From: Streptomyces sp. ISL-94
Lineage (GTDB): Bacteria > Actinomycetota > Actinomycetes > Streptomycetales > Streptomycetaceae
Length of the DNA stretch: 41,684 nucleotides
Direction of reading: 5' to 3'
Assembly (NCBI RefSeq): GCF_018614075.1
Contig: NZ_JAGGOZ010000005.1
Location: 1-41,684, forward strand
Part shown: positions 1 through 6,288 of the stretch, piece after piece
Layout of the letters: each line of letters begins with the position of its first letter
How positions within the stretch are numbered: position 1 is the stretch's first letter
Notes under the pieces: generated by a model
Database searches by the model: none
What the model saw: the letters and a program-made list of their open reading frames with translations, nothing else
Told to the model about the DNA's origin: nothing
Made by a program: the position numbers and the translations under genes

Positions 1-26
1 GGCTCGGAGATGTGTGTACGAGACAG
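1..26 (+). other. Tn5/Nextera adapter-like sequence at contig start
   Basis: The first 26 bases match the 3' part of the Nextera read-2 transposase adapter at 24 of 26 positions. The last 19 bases (AGATGTGTGTACGAGACAG) match the Tn5 mosaic end at 17 of 19. The match lies exactly at base 1 and joins abruptly to a dispersed repeat. I infer untrimmed adapter read into the assembly, not biology. The two mismatches leave a small chance of coincidence. Confidence 0.75.
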
Positions 27-27
27 G

Positions 28-60
28 CCTAGTGCTGCTGGCCGGAAAGGTTTGCCGGGG
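28..60 (+). repeat. Edge repeat, left copy
   Basis: This 33-bp stretch beginning CCTAGTGCTG and ending TGCCGGGG recurs almost identically, in the same orientation, at 41653-41684 (one indel and two substitutions). In the right copy the TAG of the motif is the stop codon of a gene. Similar sequences recur between genes in Streptomyces genomes, from memory. It probably broke the assembly. Confidence 0.8.
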
Positions 61-167
61 CGCGGCGTCCGGTGCGGTGCATCGCAAGGCGGAGGGCCGC
101 GGCTCGTACGGGACGTACTTGCGCGGTCCGACAGTGCGGCGAGGTGCCGTGCCTGGGGGCACCTCCG

Positions 168-199
168 TGGGGGTCCCCCCGGACGGAGTCCGGGGGAGG
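168..199 (-). repeat. GC-rich palindromic Streptomyces repeat, intergenic copy
   Basis: Read on the minus strand this is CCTCCCCCGGACTCC followed by GTCCGGGGGGACCCCCA. It matches the elements at 35021-35053 (inside cobQ) and 39084-39116 (inside a hydrolase gene) at most positions. It can fold into a strong hairpin. A flanking GTGCCTGGGGGCACC (150-164) is itself palindromic. Bases 61-275 otherwise hold no gene I can support. Confidence 0.7.
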
Positions 200-275
200 T
201 AGCTGGGGGGAGTGTCGCGACCCGGTGGGGCTTTCCGGTCACCGCACTGGGGTCCCGCGGGGCTGGAGGCGGACC

Positions 276-1151
276 TCAGGCGGCGCCTCGGACCGCCGCC
301 AGTGCCGCGGCGACGCTCGCCTCGATGTCCTGGATGGGGTAGAAGACCTCGCGGACGGTCCGGTCGCGGTCCACGACGAGGGTCAGCCGCTTGAGCCTGG
401 CGGTCCCCGCCGCCCGGAACGTCGGCAGCCGCAGTGCCGCCGTCAGCCCCAGATCCGCATCCGAGAACAGCGGGAACCGCAACCGCTCCTGCTCCGCGAA
501 CTCCCGCTGCTCGTCCGTCCGCTGGGTCGACACCCCGTGCACGGCGGCGCCGGCCGCGGTGAACTCCGCGAGCTGGTCGCGGTACGTGCACGACTCGAAC
601 GTACAGCCCTTGGCGCCGGGGATCCCGGTCCAGCCGGGCGGGTAGGACTCGGCGCGCGCGTACGCGCCCGGGAAGCAGTACAGGACCGTGAAGGGGGTGT
701 CCGCCACCGGGTCGGCGAACTCGCCGAAACGGTTCGGCAGCAGCAGCTCCGGCACCCGGGTGCCCCGCAGCGCGTGCACCCGCTCCGCCTCCCGCGAGGC
801 CTCCTCCGTCGTAGCCGTCATCTCTCCCCCTCCCAGGATCCAGTTGTCCCCCCAGTCCTGGAGGGCGATCAGCACCGGCAGCAGCCCCCGCCCCCGCGGG
901 GTCAGCCGGTACTCGTGCCGCACCGGGCGCTCCTGGTACGGCTCGCGCGTCAGCACCCCGGCCTCCACCAGCAGCTTCAGCCGCTCGGCCAGGACCTTGC
1001 GGGACACGCCCAGCTCGCGCTGGAGCTCGTCGAAGCGGTGCAGGCCGCGGGCGGTGTCGCGCACGATCAGCAGCGTCCACCAGTCGCCCACGACGTCGAG
1101 GGCCTGGGCGATGGAGCAGTCGGCGTCGCCGAGGGGGGTGCGCTGGGCCAT
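276..1151 (-). CDS. HxlR-type regulator fused to a PrxQ-like redoxin
   Basis: The 291-aa protein has two parts. Residues 1-105 are an HxlR winged helix: Cys12 lies in the family's N-terminal position before ALDVVGDWWTLLIVRD, followed by FDELQRELGVSRKVLAERL. Residues 125-291 are a thioredoxin-fold peroxiredoxin with KGCTFESC; Cys183 is the likely peroxidatic and Cys188 the resolving cysteine, as in PrxQ/BCP. HxlR proteins such as YodB and HypR sense electrophiles or disulfide stress through the N-terminal cysteine. The fusion therefore suggests a peroxide- or electrophile-responsive regulator with its own peroxidase. An internal ATG at 821 (Met111) has a strong GGAGGGGGAG Shine-Dalgarno, so a separate redoxin may also be made. 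It is divergent from dapD, with a palindromic operator at 1200-1214. Domain calls are firm; the physiological role is inferred. Confidence 0.88.
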   Translation of the reverse strand: MAQRTPLGDADCSIAQALDVVGDWWTLLIVRDTARGLHRFDELQRELGVSRKVLAERLKLLVEAGVLTREPYQERPVRHEYRLTPRGRGLLPVLIALQDWGDNWILGGGEMTATTEEASREAERVHALRGTRVPELLLPNRFGEFADPVADTPFTVLYCFPGAYARAESYPPGWTGIPGAKGCTFESCTYRDQLAEFTAAGAAVHGVSTQRTDEQREFAEQERLRFPLFSDADLGLTAALRLPTFRAAGTARLKRLTLVVDRDRTVREVFYPIQDIEASVAAALAAVRGAA

Positions 1152-1199
1152 GGGAACTCCTTTGTCCGTCGACCCGAGGCTGTCATGGTGGCACAGTCC

Positions 1200-1214
1200 G
1201 TTCCCAAAGGGAAC
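1200..1214. promoter_or_regulatory. Probable HxlR operator, perfect palindrome
   Basis: GTTCCCAAAGGGAAC is a perfect 6-3-6 inverted repeat in the divergent gap, 49-63 bp upstream of the regulator start. Its length and symmetry suit a dimeric winged-helix repressor. I infer autoregulation; dapD could also be affected, since its putative -35 begins about 55 bp away. Confidence 0.6.
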
Positions 1215-1267
1215 TTGCGTAGCGCGGCGGCCCTTTGCCCCGCCGCACGCCCGGCACATGAGACCGG

Positions 1268-1298
1268 TTGGCAACCGCGGCCCGCCGCCGGTTAGGTT
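1268..1298 (+). promoter_or_regulatory. dapD promoter, leaderless architecture
   Basis: TTGGCA at 1268-1273 and TAGGTT at 1293-1298 are separated by 19 bp and fit a vegetative -35/-10 pair. A start about 7 bases after the -10 falls on the dapD ATG at 1305, and there is no Shine-Dalgarno. This is the layout of a leaderless mRNA, which is common in actinomycetes. Confidence 0.55.
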
Positions 1299-1304
1299 TC
1301 TGGC

Positions 1305-2285
1305 ATGACTGCTACGCGTACCACCGGCGCCGTCGCCGCCGGCCTTGCCACCCTCACCGCCGACGGCACCGTCCTCGACACCTGGTTCCCCGCCCCCGAG
1401 CTGGTCGCCGAGCCCGGCCCGGCCGGCACCGAGCGCCTCACCGCCGACCGGGCCGTGGAGCTGCTGGGCGCCGCCGCGGCGAAGGCGATCCGCCAGGACG
1501 CGGTCCGCGGCGTCGAGGTCGTGGCCGTCCGTACGGTGATCTCCTCCCTGGAGGACAAGCCGCTGGACGCCCACGACGCGTACCTGCGCCTGCACCTGCT
1601 CAGCCACCGCCTGGTCAAGCCGCACGGCCAGAACCTGGACGGCGTCTTCGGCCTGCTGGCCAACGTCGCCTGGACCTCCCTGGGCCCGGTCGCGGTCGAC
1701 CAGGTCGAGACCGTCCGCCTCAACGCGCGCGCCGAGGGCCTGCACCTCCAGGTGACCTCGATCGACAAGTTCCCGCGGATGACGGACTACGTCGCCCCCA
1801 AGGGCGTCCGCATCGCCGACGCGGACCGCGTCCGCCTCGGCGCGCACCTCGCCGAGGGCACCACCGTCATGCACGAGGGCTTCGTCAACTTCAACGCCGG
1901 CACCCTGGGCACCTCCATGGTCGAGGGCCGCATCTCCGCGGGCGTCGTCGTCGGCGACGGCTCCGACATCGGCGGCGGCGCGTCCACCATGGGCACCCTC
2001 TCGGGCGGCGGCAAGCAGATCATCTCGATCGGCGAGCGCACCCTGATCGGCGCCGAGGCGGGCGTCGGCATCGCGCTGGGAGACGAGTGCGTCGTCGAGG
2101 CCGGCCTCTACGTGACCGCGGGCACCCGCGTCACCCTCCCGGACGGCCAGATCGTCAAGGCCCTGGAGCTCTCGGGCGCCAACAACATCCTCTTCCGCCG
2201 CAACTCGGTCACCGGCGCCGTCGAGGCCCGCCCGTACAAGGCGGCCTGGGGTGGCCTGAACGAGGTCCTGCACAGCCACAACTGA
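1305..2285 (+). CDS. dapD: 2,3,4,5-tetrahydropyridine-2,6-dicarboxylate N-succinyltransferase
   Basis: This cytosolic enzyme succinylates tetrahydrodipicolinate with succinyl-CoA in the succinylase branch of the lysine and meso-diaminopimelate pathway, supplying peptidoglycan. The 326-aa length and the C-terminal left-handed beta-helix pattern fit the actinobacterial DapD family. The pattern runs from about residue 165 through [35 protein letters not shown] hexapeptide coils and [14 protein letters not shown] to [16 protein letters not shown]. The start is set by ATG at 1305, with a promoter so close that the mRNA is probably leaderless. It is a single gene followed by a cluster of hairpins. 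Its last 13 bases, including the stop, are repeated 17 bp downstream. Confidence 0.96.
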   Translation: MTATRTTGAVAAGLATLTADGTVLDTWFPAPELVAEPGPAGTERLTADRAVELLGAAAAKAIRQDAVRGVEVVAVRTVISSLEDKPLDAHDAYLRLHLLSHRLVKPHGQNLDGVFGLLANVAWTSLGPVAVDQVETVRLNARAEGLHLQVTSIDKFPRMTDYVAPKGVRIADADRVRLGAHLAEGTTVMHEGFVNFNAGTLGTSMVEGRISAGVVVGDGSDIGGGASTMGTLSGGGKQIISIGERTLIGAEAGVGIALGDECVVEAGLYVTAGTRVTLPDGQIVKALELSGANNILFRRNSVTGAVEARPYKAAWGGLNEVLHSHN

Positions 2286-2306
2286 CACCCAGCCACAACT
2301 GACGCT
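2273..2306 (+). repeat. 17-bp tandem repeat containing the dapD stop codon
   Basis: The unit CAGCCACAACTGACnnn occurs at 2273-2289 and 2290-2306, head to tail. The first TGA (2283-2285) is the dapD stop and the second lies 17 bp further on, out of frame. It looks like slippage duplication of the gene end. Confidence 0.8.
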
Positions 2307-2342
2307 CAACCGCACCGGCCTGCGGCTGAGCCGTCACCCGTG

Positions 2343-2452
2343 GTCGGGGTCGGTCCCCGACGAGCGCCCTCCTACGGCCCCGAGACGGCCCGGGAGGGCG
2401 CTGCGGCAGCTCCGGCATCGGGTGGCCCCCGGCGGCCGGCTGTCCGGCCGCC
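2343..2452. terminator. Hairpin cluster between convergent dapD and GNAT gene
   Basis: Three stem-loops lie in the convergent gap. GTCGGGG/CCCCGAC with a 5-base loop is at 2343-2361. AGCGCCCTCC/GGAGGGCGCT is at 2363-2402 with an inner GGCC stem. GGCGGCCGG/CCGGCCGCC with a 4-base loop is at 2431-2452. There are no U tracts, as usual for high-GC actinomycetes. A bidirectional terminator is the likely role. Confidence 0.65.
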
Positions 2453-2459
2453 GTCGACC

Positions 2460-2927
2460 TCAGCCGGCGAGGTCGAGCACGCCGACGGTCTGGCCGCCGC
2501 TGGTCTCCCCGGTGGGCCGGAAGCCGAGCTTCAGATAGAACTCCCCGGGCCCGTCCTCGCCGGACTCCCAGGTGGTGAACAGCCGGTCCCCGCCGCGCCG
2601 CCGGATCTCCGCGGCCACCTCCCGCACCGCGTACCGCCCGTACCCGCGTCCCTGTGCGCCCGCGTCGATGCTCAGCCGCCACAACCCGCTGCGGCGGTCC
2701 TCGGGGTCCTTCTCCGGATTCCACTGGATGTCGAGGAAGGCCATGAGGAACCCGACGGTCTCGTCCCCGTCGACGATCAGCCGCGGCCAGGCGGTGTCCC
2801 CCCACGCGTACGCCTCGGCGAGCGAATGCGCGACGGGCTCGACGTTCTTCTCCTGCTCGGGCCGTATCCGGATGCCCATGCCGGCTTCCACATGGGCGGG
2901 CGTGATCTTCTCAAGGCGCAGACTCAT
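2460..2927 (-). CDS. GNAT family N-acetyltransferase
   Basis: This 155-aa protein starts MSLRLEKITPAHVEAGMGIRI. It has the GNAT core: a beta-4 WRLSIDAG run, the acetyl-CoA pyrophosphate loop A-QGRGYGRYA (Q/RxxGxG/A), then helix VREVAAEIRRRG and the FYLKLGFRPTGE strand-helix. It resembles spermidine acetyltransferase-like GNATs, but the substrate cannot be read from sequence. An upstream alternative start at 2963 would add 12 residues that do not look conserved. It is monocistronic and convergent with dapD. Confidence 0.85.
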   Translation of the reverse strand: MSLRLEKITPAHVEAGMGIRIRPEQEKNVEPVAHSLAEAYAWGDTAWPRLIVDGDETVGFLMAFLDIQWNPEKDPEDRRSGLWRLSIDAGAQGRGYGRYAVREVAAEIRRRGGDRLFTTWESGEDGPGEFYLKLGFRPTGETSGGQTVGVLDLAG

Positions 2928-3018
2928 CCGCGCACCGTAACAACGGCCGCCCGTCGTGCCCACGGAGTACGCGCAGGCCGCCCGCTCGCTGTGAGGGGCT
3001 TGCTCGTGCGGGAGGGCG

Positions 3019-3039
3019 TCAGTGGAGTCAGTGGAGTCA
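3019..3039 (-). repeat. In-frame 9-bp tandem array of the stop codon
   Basis: On the minus strand the end of the 84-aa gene reads CTG CAC TGA, CTC CAC TGA, CTC CAC TGA. The Leu-His-stop triplet set is thus repeated three times, exactly 9 bp apart and in frame, giving stops at 3037, 3028 and 3019. Confidence 0.85.
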
Positions 3040-3291
3040 GTGCAGCGGGATCGTGCGGATCAGGCCCGCGAAAGCCTGCTGCTCGGCCTCGGTCAGTTCC
3101 ACCGACTCCATCGGGTGGGCGGCGGCGCTGCGCTGGCCCGGTATCACCGACAGGCCCTCGAAGGCGCTCGGCTCCGGGTGGTGGAAGCGGCTGTCCCACA
3201 GCATGTGGCCGAGCCCGACGACCCAGACGAGGGCGGCGACGAGCAGGAAGGCCAGGCCGATTTCCTGGGCGAGGGAGATGGAGGGGAACAC
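3037..3291 (-). CDS. Small single-span membrane protein, unknown function
   Basis: The 84-aa protein begins at a GTG (3289-3291) with GGAGG five bases upstream. Residues 9-31 (AQEIGLAFLLVAALVWVVGLGHM) form one convincing transmembrane helix. The rest is a polar tail with ESVELTEAEQQAFAGL near the end. The length, the good ribosome site and the membrane helix support a real gene, although I do not recognise a named family. It lies between two GNAT genes. Its stop codon is repeated in frame twice more downstream. Confidence 0.68.
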   Translation of the reverse strand: MFPSISLAQEIGLAFLLVAALVWVVGLGHMLWDSRFHHPEPSAFEGLSVIPGQRSAAAHPMESVELTEAEQQAFAGLIRTIPLH

Positions 3292-3506
3292 GCGGTCCTC
3301 CGGGAGTGCGGGGAACGAGGCGGCGCGAGATCGGGTGTGGAGCCACTCAACACCACATGCGGTCGATTCGGTAGGGATGTGGCGAGGTTCACGCCAGGGC
3401 CAAAAGTCCCCGCCTTGTCCGGGAACGACCCCCCGAAACCGACCCCCCGAAACCGGCCCTGGCCACGGCCTCGGCGTGGCCCAGGGCCGCGGCCGCAAGC
3501 GTCCCG

Positions 3507-3959
3507 CTACGGCTCCAGGGACAGCTTGAAGCCCTCGTGGCTGCGGGTGAAGCCCAGCCGCTCGTAGAAGCGGTGCGCGCCGCCGCGCCGCTTGTTGCTG
3601 GTCAGCTGGACCAGGCCGCAGCCGCGCTCGCGGGCCCGGTCCACCGCCAGCCGCATCAGCTCCGCGCCCAGGCCCCCGCCGCGCCGGTCCGCGCGGATCC
3701 GTACCGCCTCCACCAGGGCCCGGTCCCGGCCGTTCTGGCCGAGGCCCGGGATGTACGTCAGCTGGAGGCAGCCGATGACGCTTCCGTCCGGCTCCGTGAA
3801 CACCAGCATCTCGTTGCGGGGGTCGGCCTCGATGGCGGTGAACGCCCGCTCGTGCGCCTCGCCGACCACGATCGAGCCCGGGTCCACCACCCGCTCCTCG
3901 CCGTCCAACAGGGCGAGTACGGCGGGCAGGTCCTCGCATGTGGCGGTACGGAAGATCAT
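3507..3959 (-). CDS. GNAT family N-acetyltransferase
   Basis: The 150-aa protein MIFRTATCEDLPAVLALLD is a complete GNAT domain. The beta-4 strand ends in VRIRADRRGGGLGAELMRLA, which contains the acetyl-CoA loop RRGGGLG. VQLTSNKRRGGAHRFYERLGF is the typical beta-5/alpha-4 segment with its tyrosine. The VQLTSNK-R-AHRFYERLGF pattern is frequent in small-molecule or amino-acid acetyltransferases, so the substrate is undetermined. It is transcribed alone, and 215 bp separate it from the 84-aa membrane protein gene. Confidence 0.88.
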   Translation of the reverse strand: MIFRTATCEDLPAVLALLDGEERVVDPGSIVVGEAHERAFTAIEADPRNEMLVFTEPDGSVIGCLQLTYIPGLGQNGRDRALVEAVRIRADRRGGGLGAELMRLAVDRARERGCGLVQLTSNKRRGGAHRFYERLGFTRSHEGFKLSLEP

Positions 3960-4025
3960 GGCCTGGAGTGTGGCAGAGGGCCCGGCCGGGACGGACGGCG
4001 GCCGGGCCCTCTGCGGTCCGAGGTA

Positions 4026-4065
4026 CTACGGGGCTACGGGAGTGCGGGGCTACGGGACTACGGAC
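4026..4065 (-). repeat. Five-unit 8-bp array spanning the nuclease stop codon
   Basis: On the plus strand the units are CTACGGGG, CTACGGGA, GTGCGGGG, CTACGGGA and CTACGGAC, head to tail. Four contain CTA, a TAG stop on the minus strand. The innermost TAG (4058-4060) is the native stop of the nuclease gene. Confidence 0.85.
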
Positions 4066-5899
4066 GGAAGCGCAGCACCTGCGGGTCGTGGTCGCTGTTC
4101 TGGGCCGAGAACTCCGCGTTGATGTGCACGCTGTCGTACGAGAAGGACTTGATCGCCGGGCTGGTCAGGATCTGGTCCAGCACCTGCGCGTTGCCCTGGT
4201 AGACGTAGGAGTACCGTTCCGCCTTCGGCAGCGACTTGATCGCCGGGTACAGTGCGCCGCCGTCGGCCAGCGCGTTCGTCGTCGCCGAGAACTCGAAGTC
4301 GTTGATGTCGCCGAGGACGAGGACGTTGGCGTTCTTCTCCGCCGCCAGGATCTCCTTCACGAAGCCGTTCACGGCCTGCGCCTGGAGCAGCCGCTTGGCC
4401 TCCGACGAGCGCACCGGCGGCTGGTGGTGCGAGGTCAGGCCCTCGTCGCCGCCCTTGGAGCCGAAGTGGTTGGCGATCACGAAGACCGTCTTGCCGCGGA
4501 AGGTGAACTCGCCGGCCAGCGGCTTGCGGCTGTCGGCCCACGCCGGGTTCGCGGGGTCGATCCGGCCGGGGGAGTGGGTCAGGGCGGCCTTGCCCTTCTC
4601 CTTGACCACACCGGTCGCCGTCACCGCGTCACCCGGGGCGCGCTCGGTGAAGGAGACCCGCTCCGGGTTGAAGAGGAACACCTGGCGGATGTTGCCGCCG
4701 GGCTCGCCGCCGTCCTTCTTGTCCTCCGGGTTGACGCTCCGCCACTGGTAGGCCGGGCCGCCGGCGGCCGCGATCGCCGCCGTGAACTTCGTCAGCGTCT
4801 GCTCGGCCGAGACCGTGCCGTCGTTCTTGGCGCCGTTGTCGTCCTGGATCTCCTCCAGCGCGAGGATGTCGGGGGAGGCCAGGTTCTCGACGACCGCCTT
4901 CGCCAGGGCGTCGAACTTCTCCTGCGGGTCGGTCGGGTCGAGGTTCTCGACGTTGTACGTGGCCACCGCGAGCTCGTTCGCCGCCTGCGCCTTGGTCTTC
5001 TCGGGGACGAGGGTGCCCGCCGCGACCGTGCCGAGGGTGCGGGCCACCAGGGTGTAGCCGCCGAACTGGTTGAAGTCCAGCGGGCCTTCGGTGGTTCCGG
5101 TCAGCTTGTCGCCGACGTTGGCCACCGGGAAGGGCTGCTGCGCGAGGGGCGCGAGCTGCTGGATCTGGAGGCGGCCGGTGTTCTGGGACTCGTAGGAGCC
5201 GTAGATCGTCCCGCCGCGCTTGGCGGTGTTCTCCCAGCCCTTCACCGTGACCCACAGCTCCGCATGCGGGTCGGTGGCGCCGACCACGCGCGAGGTGCCG
5301 ATCTTGACGTTCATGCCCTCAAGGGACTCGTAGTAGTCCAGGGCGTAGCGCGAGGGCTCCAGGGCCAGGCCGTTGATGCTGCCGCCGGCGGCCGGGTCGC
5401 CGGCCGGGGCGTACTCGGCGGGCACCGAGTACTCGTTGACGGCGGTGGCCTCGGGCAGTGCGTTGCCCGAGGACAGCACGGTGACCGTCGGCTTGGAGAT
5501 CTGGGTCACCGACTGGTTCCCGGAGTTGACGCCGCCGGGGATGTACTCGCCGACCGTACCGGAGACCTTGACCGCGTCGCCCACGGCGACGGTCGGGGCG
5601 GAGTTCGTGAAGACGAACACGCCCTCGCTGGTGGCGTCGTTGTCGTCGGCGTCCGCGTCCTGGATCCAGAACCCGCGCGAGCCGTACGTACGCACGCCCG
5701 TCACGATGCCCGCCACGTCGGCGACCTGCTTGCCGTTGAGCGGGGATATCCGGGTGGTGCCCTGGATGTCGTGGATGCGTATCGGATCGGCGGACACGGC
5801 GCCTTCGGCCGCGTCGGCGGAACCCGCGAGCAGACCGGTGGCCAGCGCCGTGGCGACGAGGGCCGCGACGGCGGCGGAACGGGGATGCGAGGAGCGCAT
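4058..5899 (-). CDS. Secreted ExeM/NucH-family extracellular endonuclease
   Basis: This 613-aa exported enzyme probably degrades extracellular DNA. Residues 1-33 form a Sec signal peptide (MRSSHPRSAAVAALVATALA, cleavage after ADA). An OB-fold-like region follows, with GIVTGVRTYGSRGFWIQD and TVKVSG-type strands. The endonuclease/exonuclease/phosphatase domain runs from about residue 300: ATYNVENLDP, ILALEEIQD (metal-binding Glu), FVIANHFGSKGG (catalytic His), VLGDINDFE and the final NSDHDPQVLRF. All EEP catalytic blocks are present. The ATG at 5899 has GGAG nine bases upstream and leaves an intact signal peptide. A PHO-type direct repeat lies upstream at 6050-6071, so induction by phosphate starvation is likely. 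Nucleic acids would serve as a phosphate source. Confidence 0.92.
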   Translation of the reverse strand: MRSSHPRSAAVAALVATALATGLLAGSADAAEGAVSADPIRIHDIQGTTRISPLNGKQVADVAGIVTGVRTYGSRGFWIQDADADDNDATSEGVFVFTNSAPTVAVGDAVKVSGTVGEYIPGGVNSGNQSVTQISKPTVTVLSSGNALPEATAVNEYSVPAEYAPAGDPAAGGSINGLALEPSRYALDYYESLEGMNVKIGTSRVVGATDPHAELWVTVKGWENTAKRGGTIYGSYESQNTGRLQIQQLAPLAQQPFPVANVGDKLTGTTEGPLDFNQFGGYTLVARTLGTVAAGTLVPEKTKAQAANELAVATYNVENLDPTDPQEKFDALAKAVVENLASPDILALEEIQDDNGAKNDGTVSAEQTLTKFTAAIAAAGGPAYQWRSVNPEDKKDGGEPGGNIRQVFLFNPERVSFTERAPGDAVTATGVVKEKGKAALTHSPGRIDPANPAWADSRKPLAGEFTFRGKTVFVIANHFGSKGGDEGLTSHHQPPVRSSEAKRLLQAQAVNGFVKEILAAEKNANVLVLGDINDFEFSATTNALADGGALYPAIKSLPKAERYSYVYQGNAQVLDQILTSPAIKSFSYDSVHINAEFSAQNSDHDPQVLRFRP

Positions 5900-6049
5900 G
5901 GGCGGGAACTCCGGTGTGGGATGAGGGAGGAGCAGGAGGGTGCGGCAGCGAGAGCCGCGAGATCTGCGGGGGGCTTGCGGCCCCCGAAACATCTACGCGC
6001 GTCAATTTCCTGTGTGCCCGGCAAAGTTGTCAAGGCCTACAGGCAATAC

Positions 6050-6071
6050 GGCAGCTGACTGTGGGATGAAC
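6050..6071 (-). promoter_or_regulatory. Candidate PHO box upstream of the nuclease gene
   Basis: On the minus strand GTTCATCCCAC is followed directly by AGTCAGCTGCC. These are two 11-bp units fitting the Streptomyces PhoP direct-repeat consensus (G[G/T]TCAYYYR[G/C]G), the second with an imperfect first base. The site lies about 150 bp upstream of the start codon. It is weaker than the sites at 9759 and 38629. Confidence 0.5.
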
Positions 6072-6142
6072 CAAACGCAATGGCCCGCCGCCCGCGCCCG
6101 GAATGCGTCTACGCTGGGGCGCCGGACCGGCCGTCCGGCCAG

Positions 6143-6170
6143 CCGACTGACTGGCTGACCGACTGACTGA
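6143..6170 (+). repeat. GACT tetranucleotide repeat
   Basis: CCGACTGACTGG (6143-6154) and CCGACTGACTGA (6159-6170) form a short imperfect tandem repeat in the 389-bp divergent gap 5900-6288. The rest of the gap holds several GTCCGGCC-like motifs and the nuclease promoter region. I see no gene in it. Confidence 0.6.
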
Positions 6171-6288
6171 CCGGCCATCCGGCCGGGTTGGCGTCCGGCC
6201 GGGCGAACCGTCCAGCCGGGCGAGCCGTCCGACGGGCCGTCACGGCCCGCCCCACCGCGTCCACCGCGTCCGCGAGGAGAACTGCCCC

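Noticed and set aside
276..2315. A 679-codon minus-strand open frame continuing from the HxlR-redoxin gene through the antisense strand of dapD
   Set aside because: The part beyond 1151 is the reverse strand of dapD with unnatural Ala/Arg/Gly-rich composition. The real start at Met 1151 gives exact HxlR homology.
2928..2963. Longer N-terminus for the first GNAT protein (start at 2963)
   Set aside because: The added MGTTGGRCYGAR does not fit the GNAT first strand. MSLRLEKITPAH begins in the usual place.
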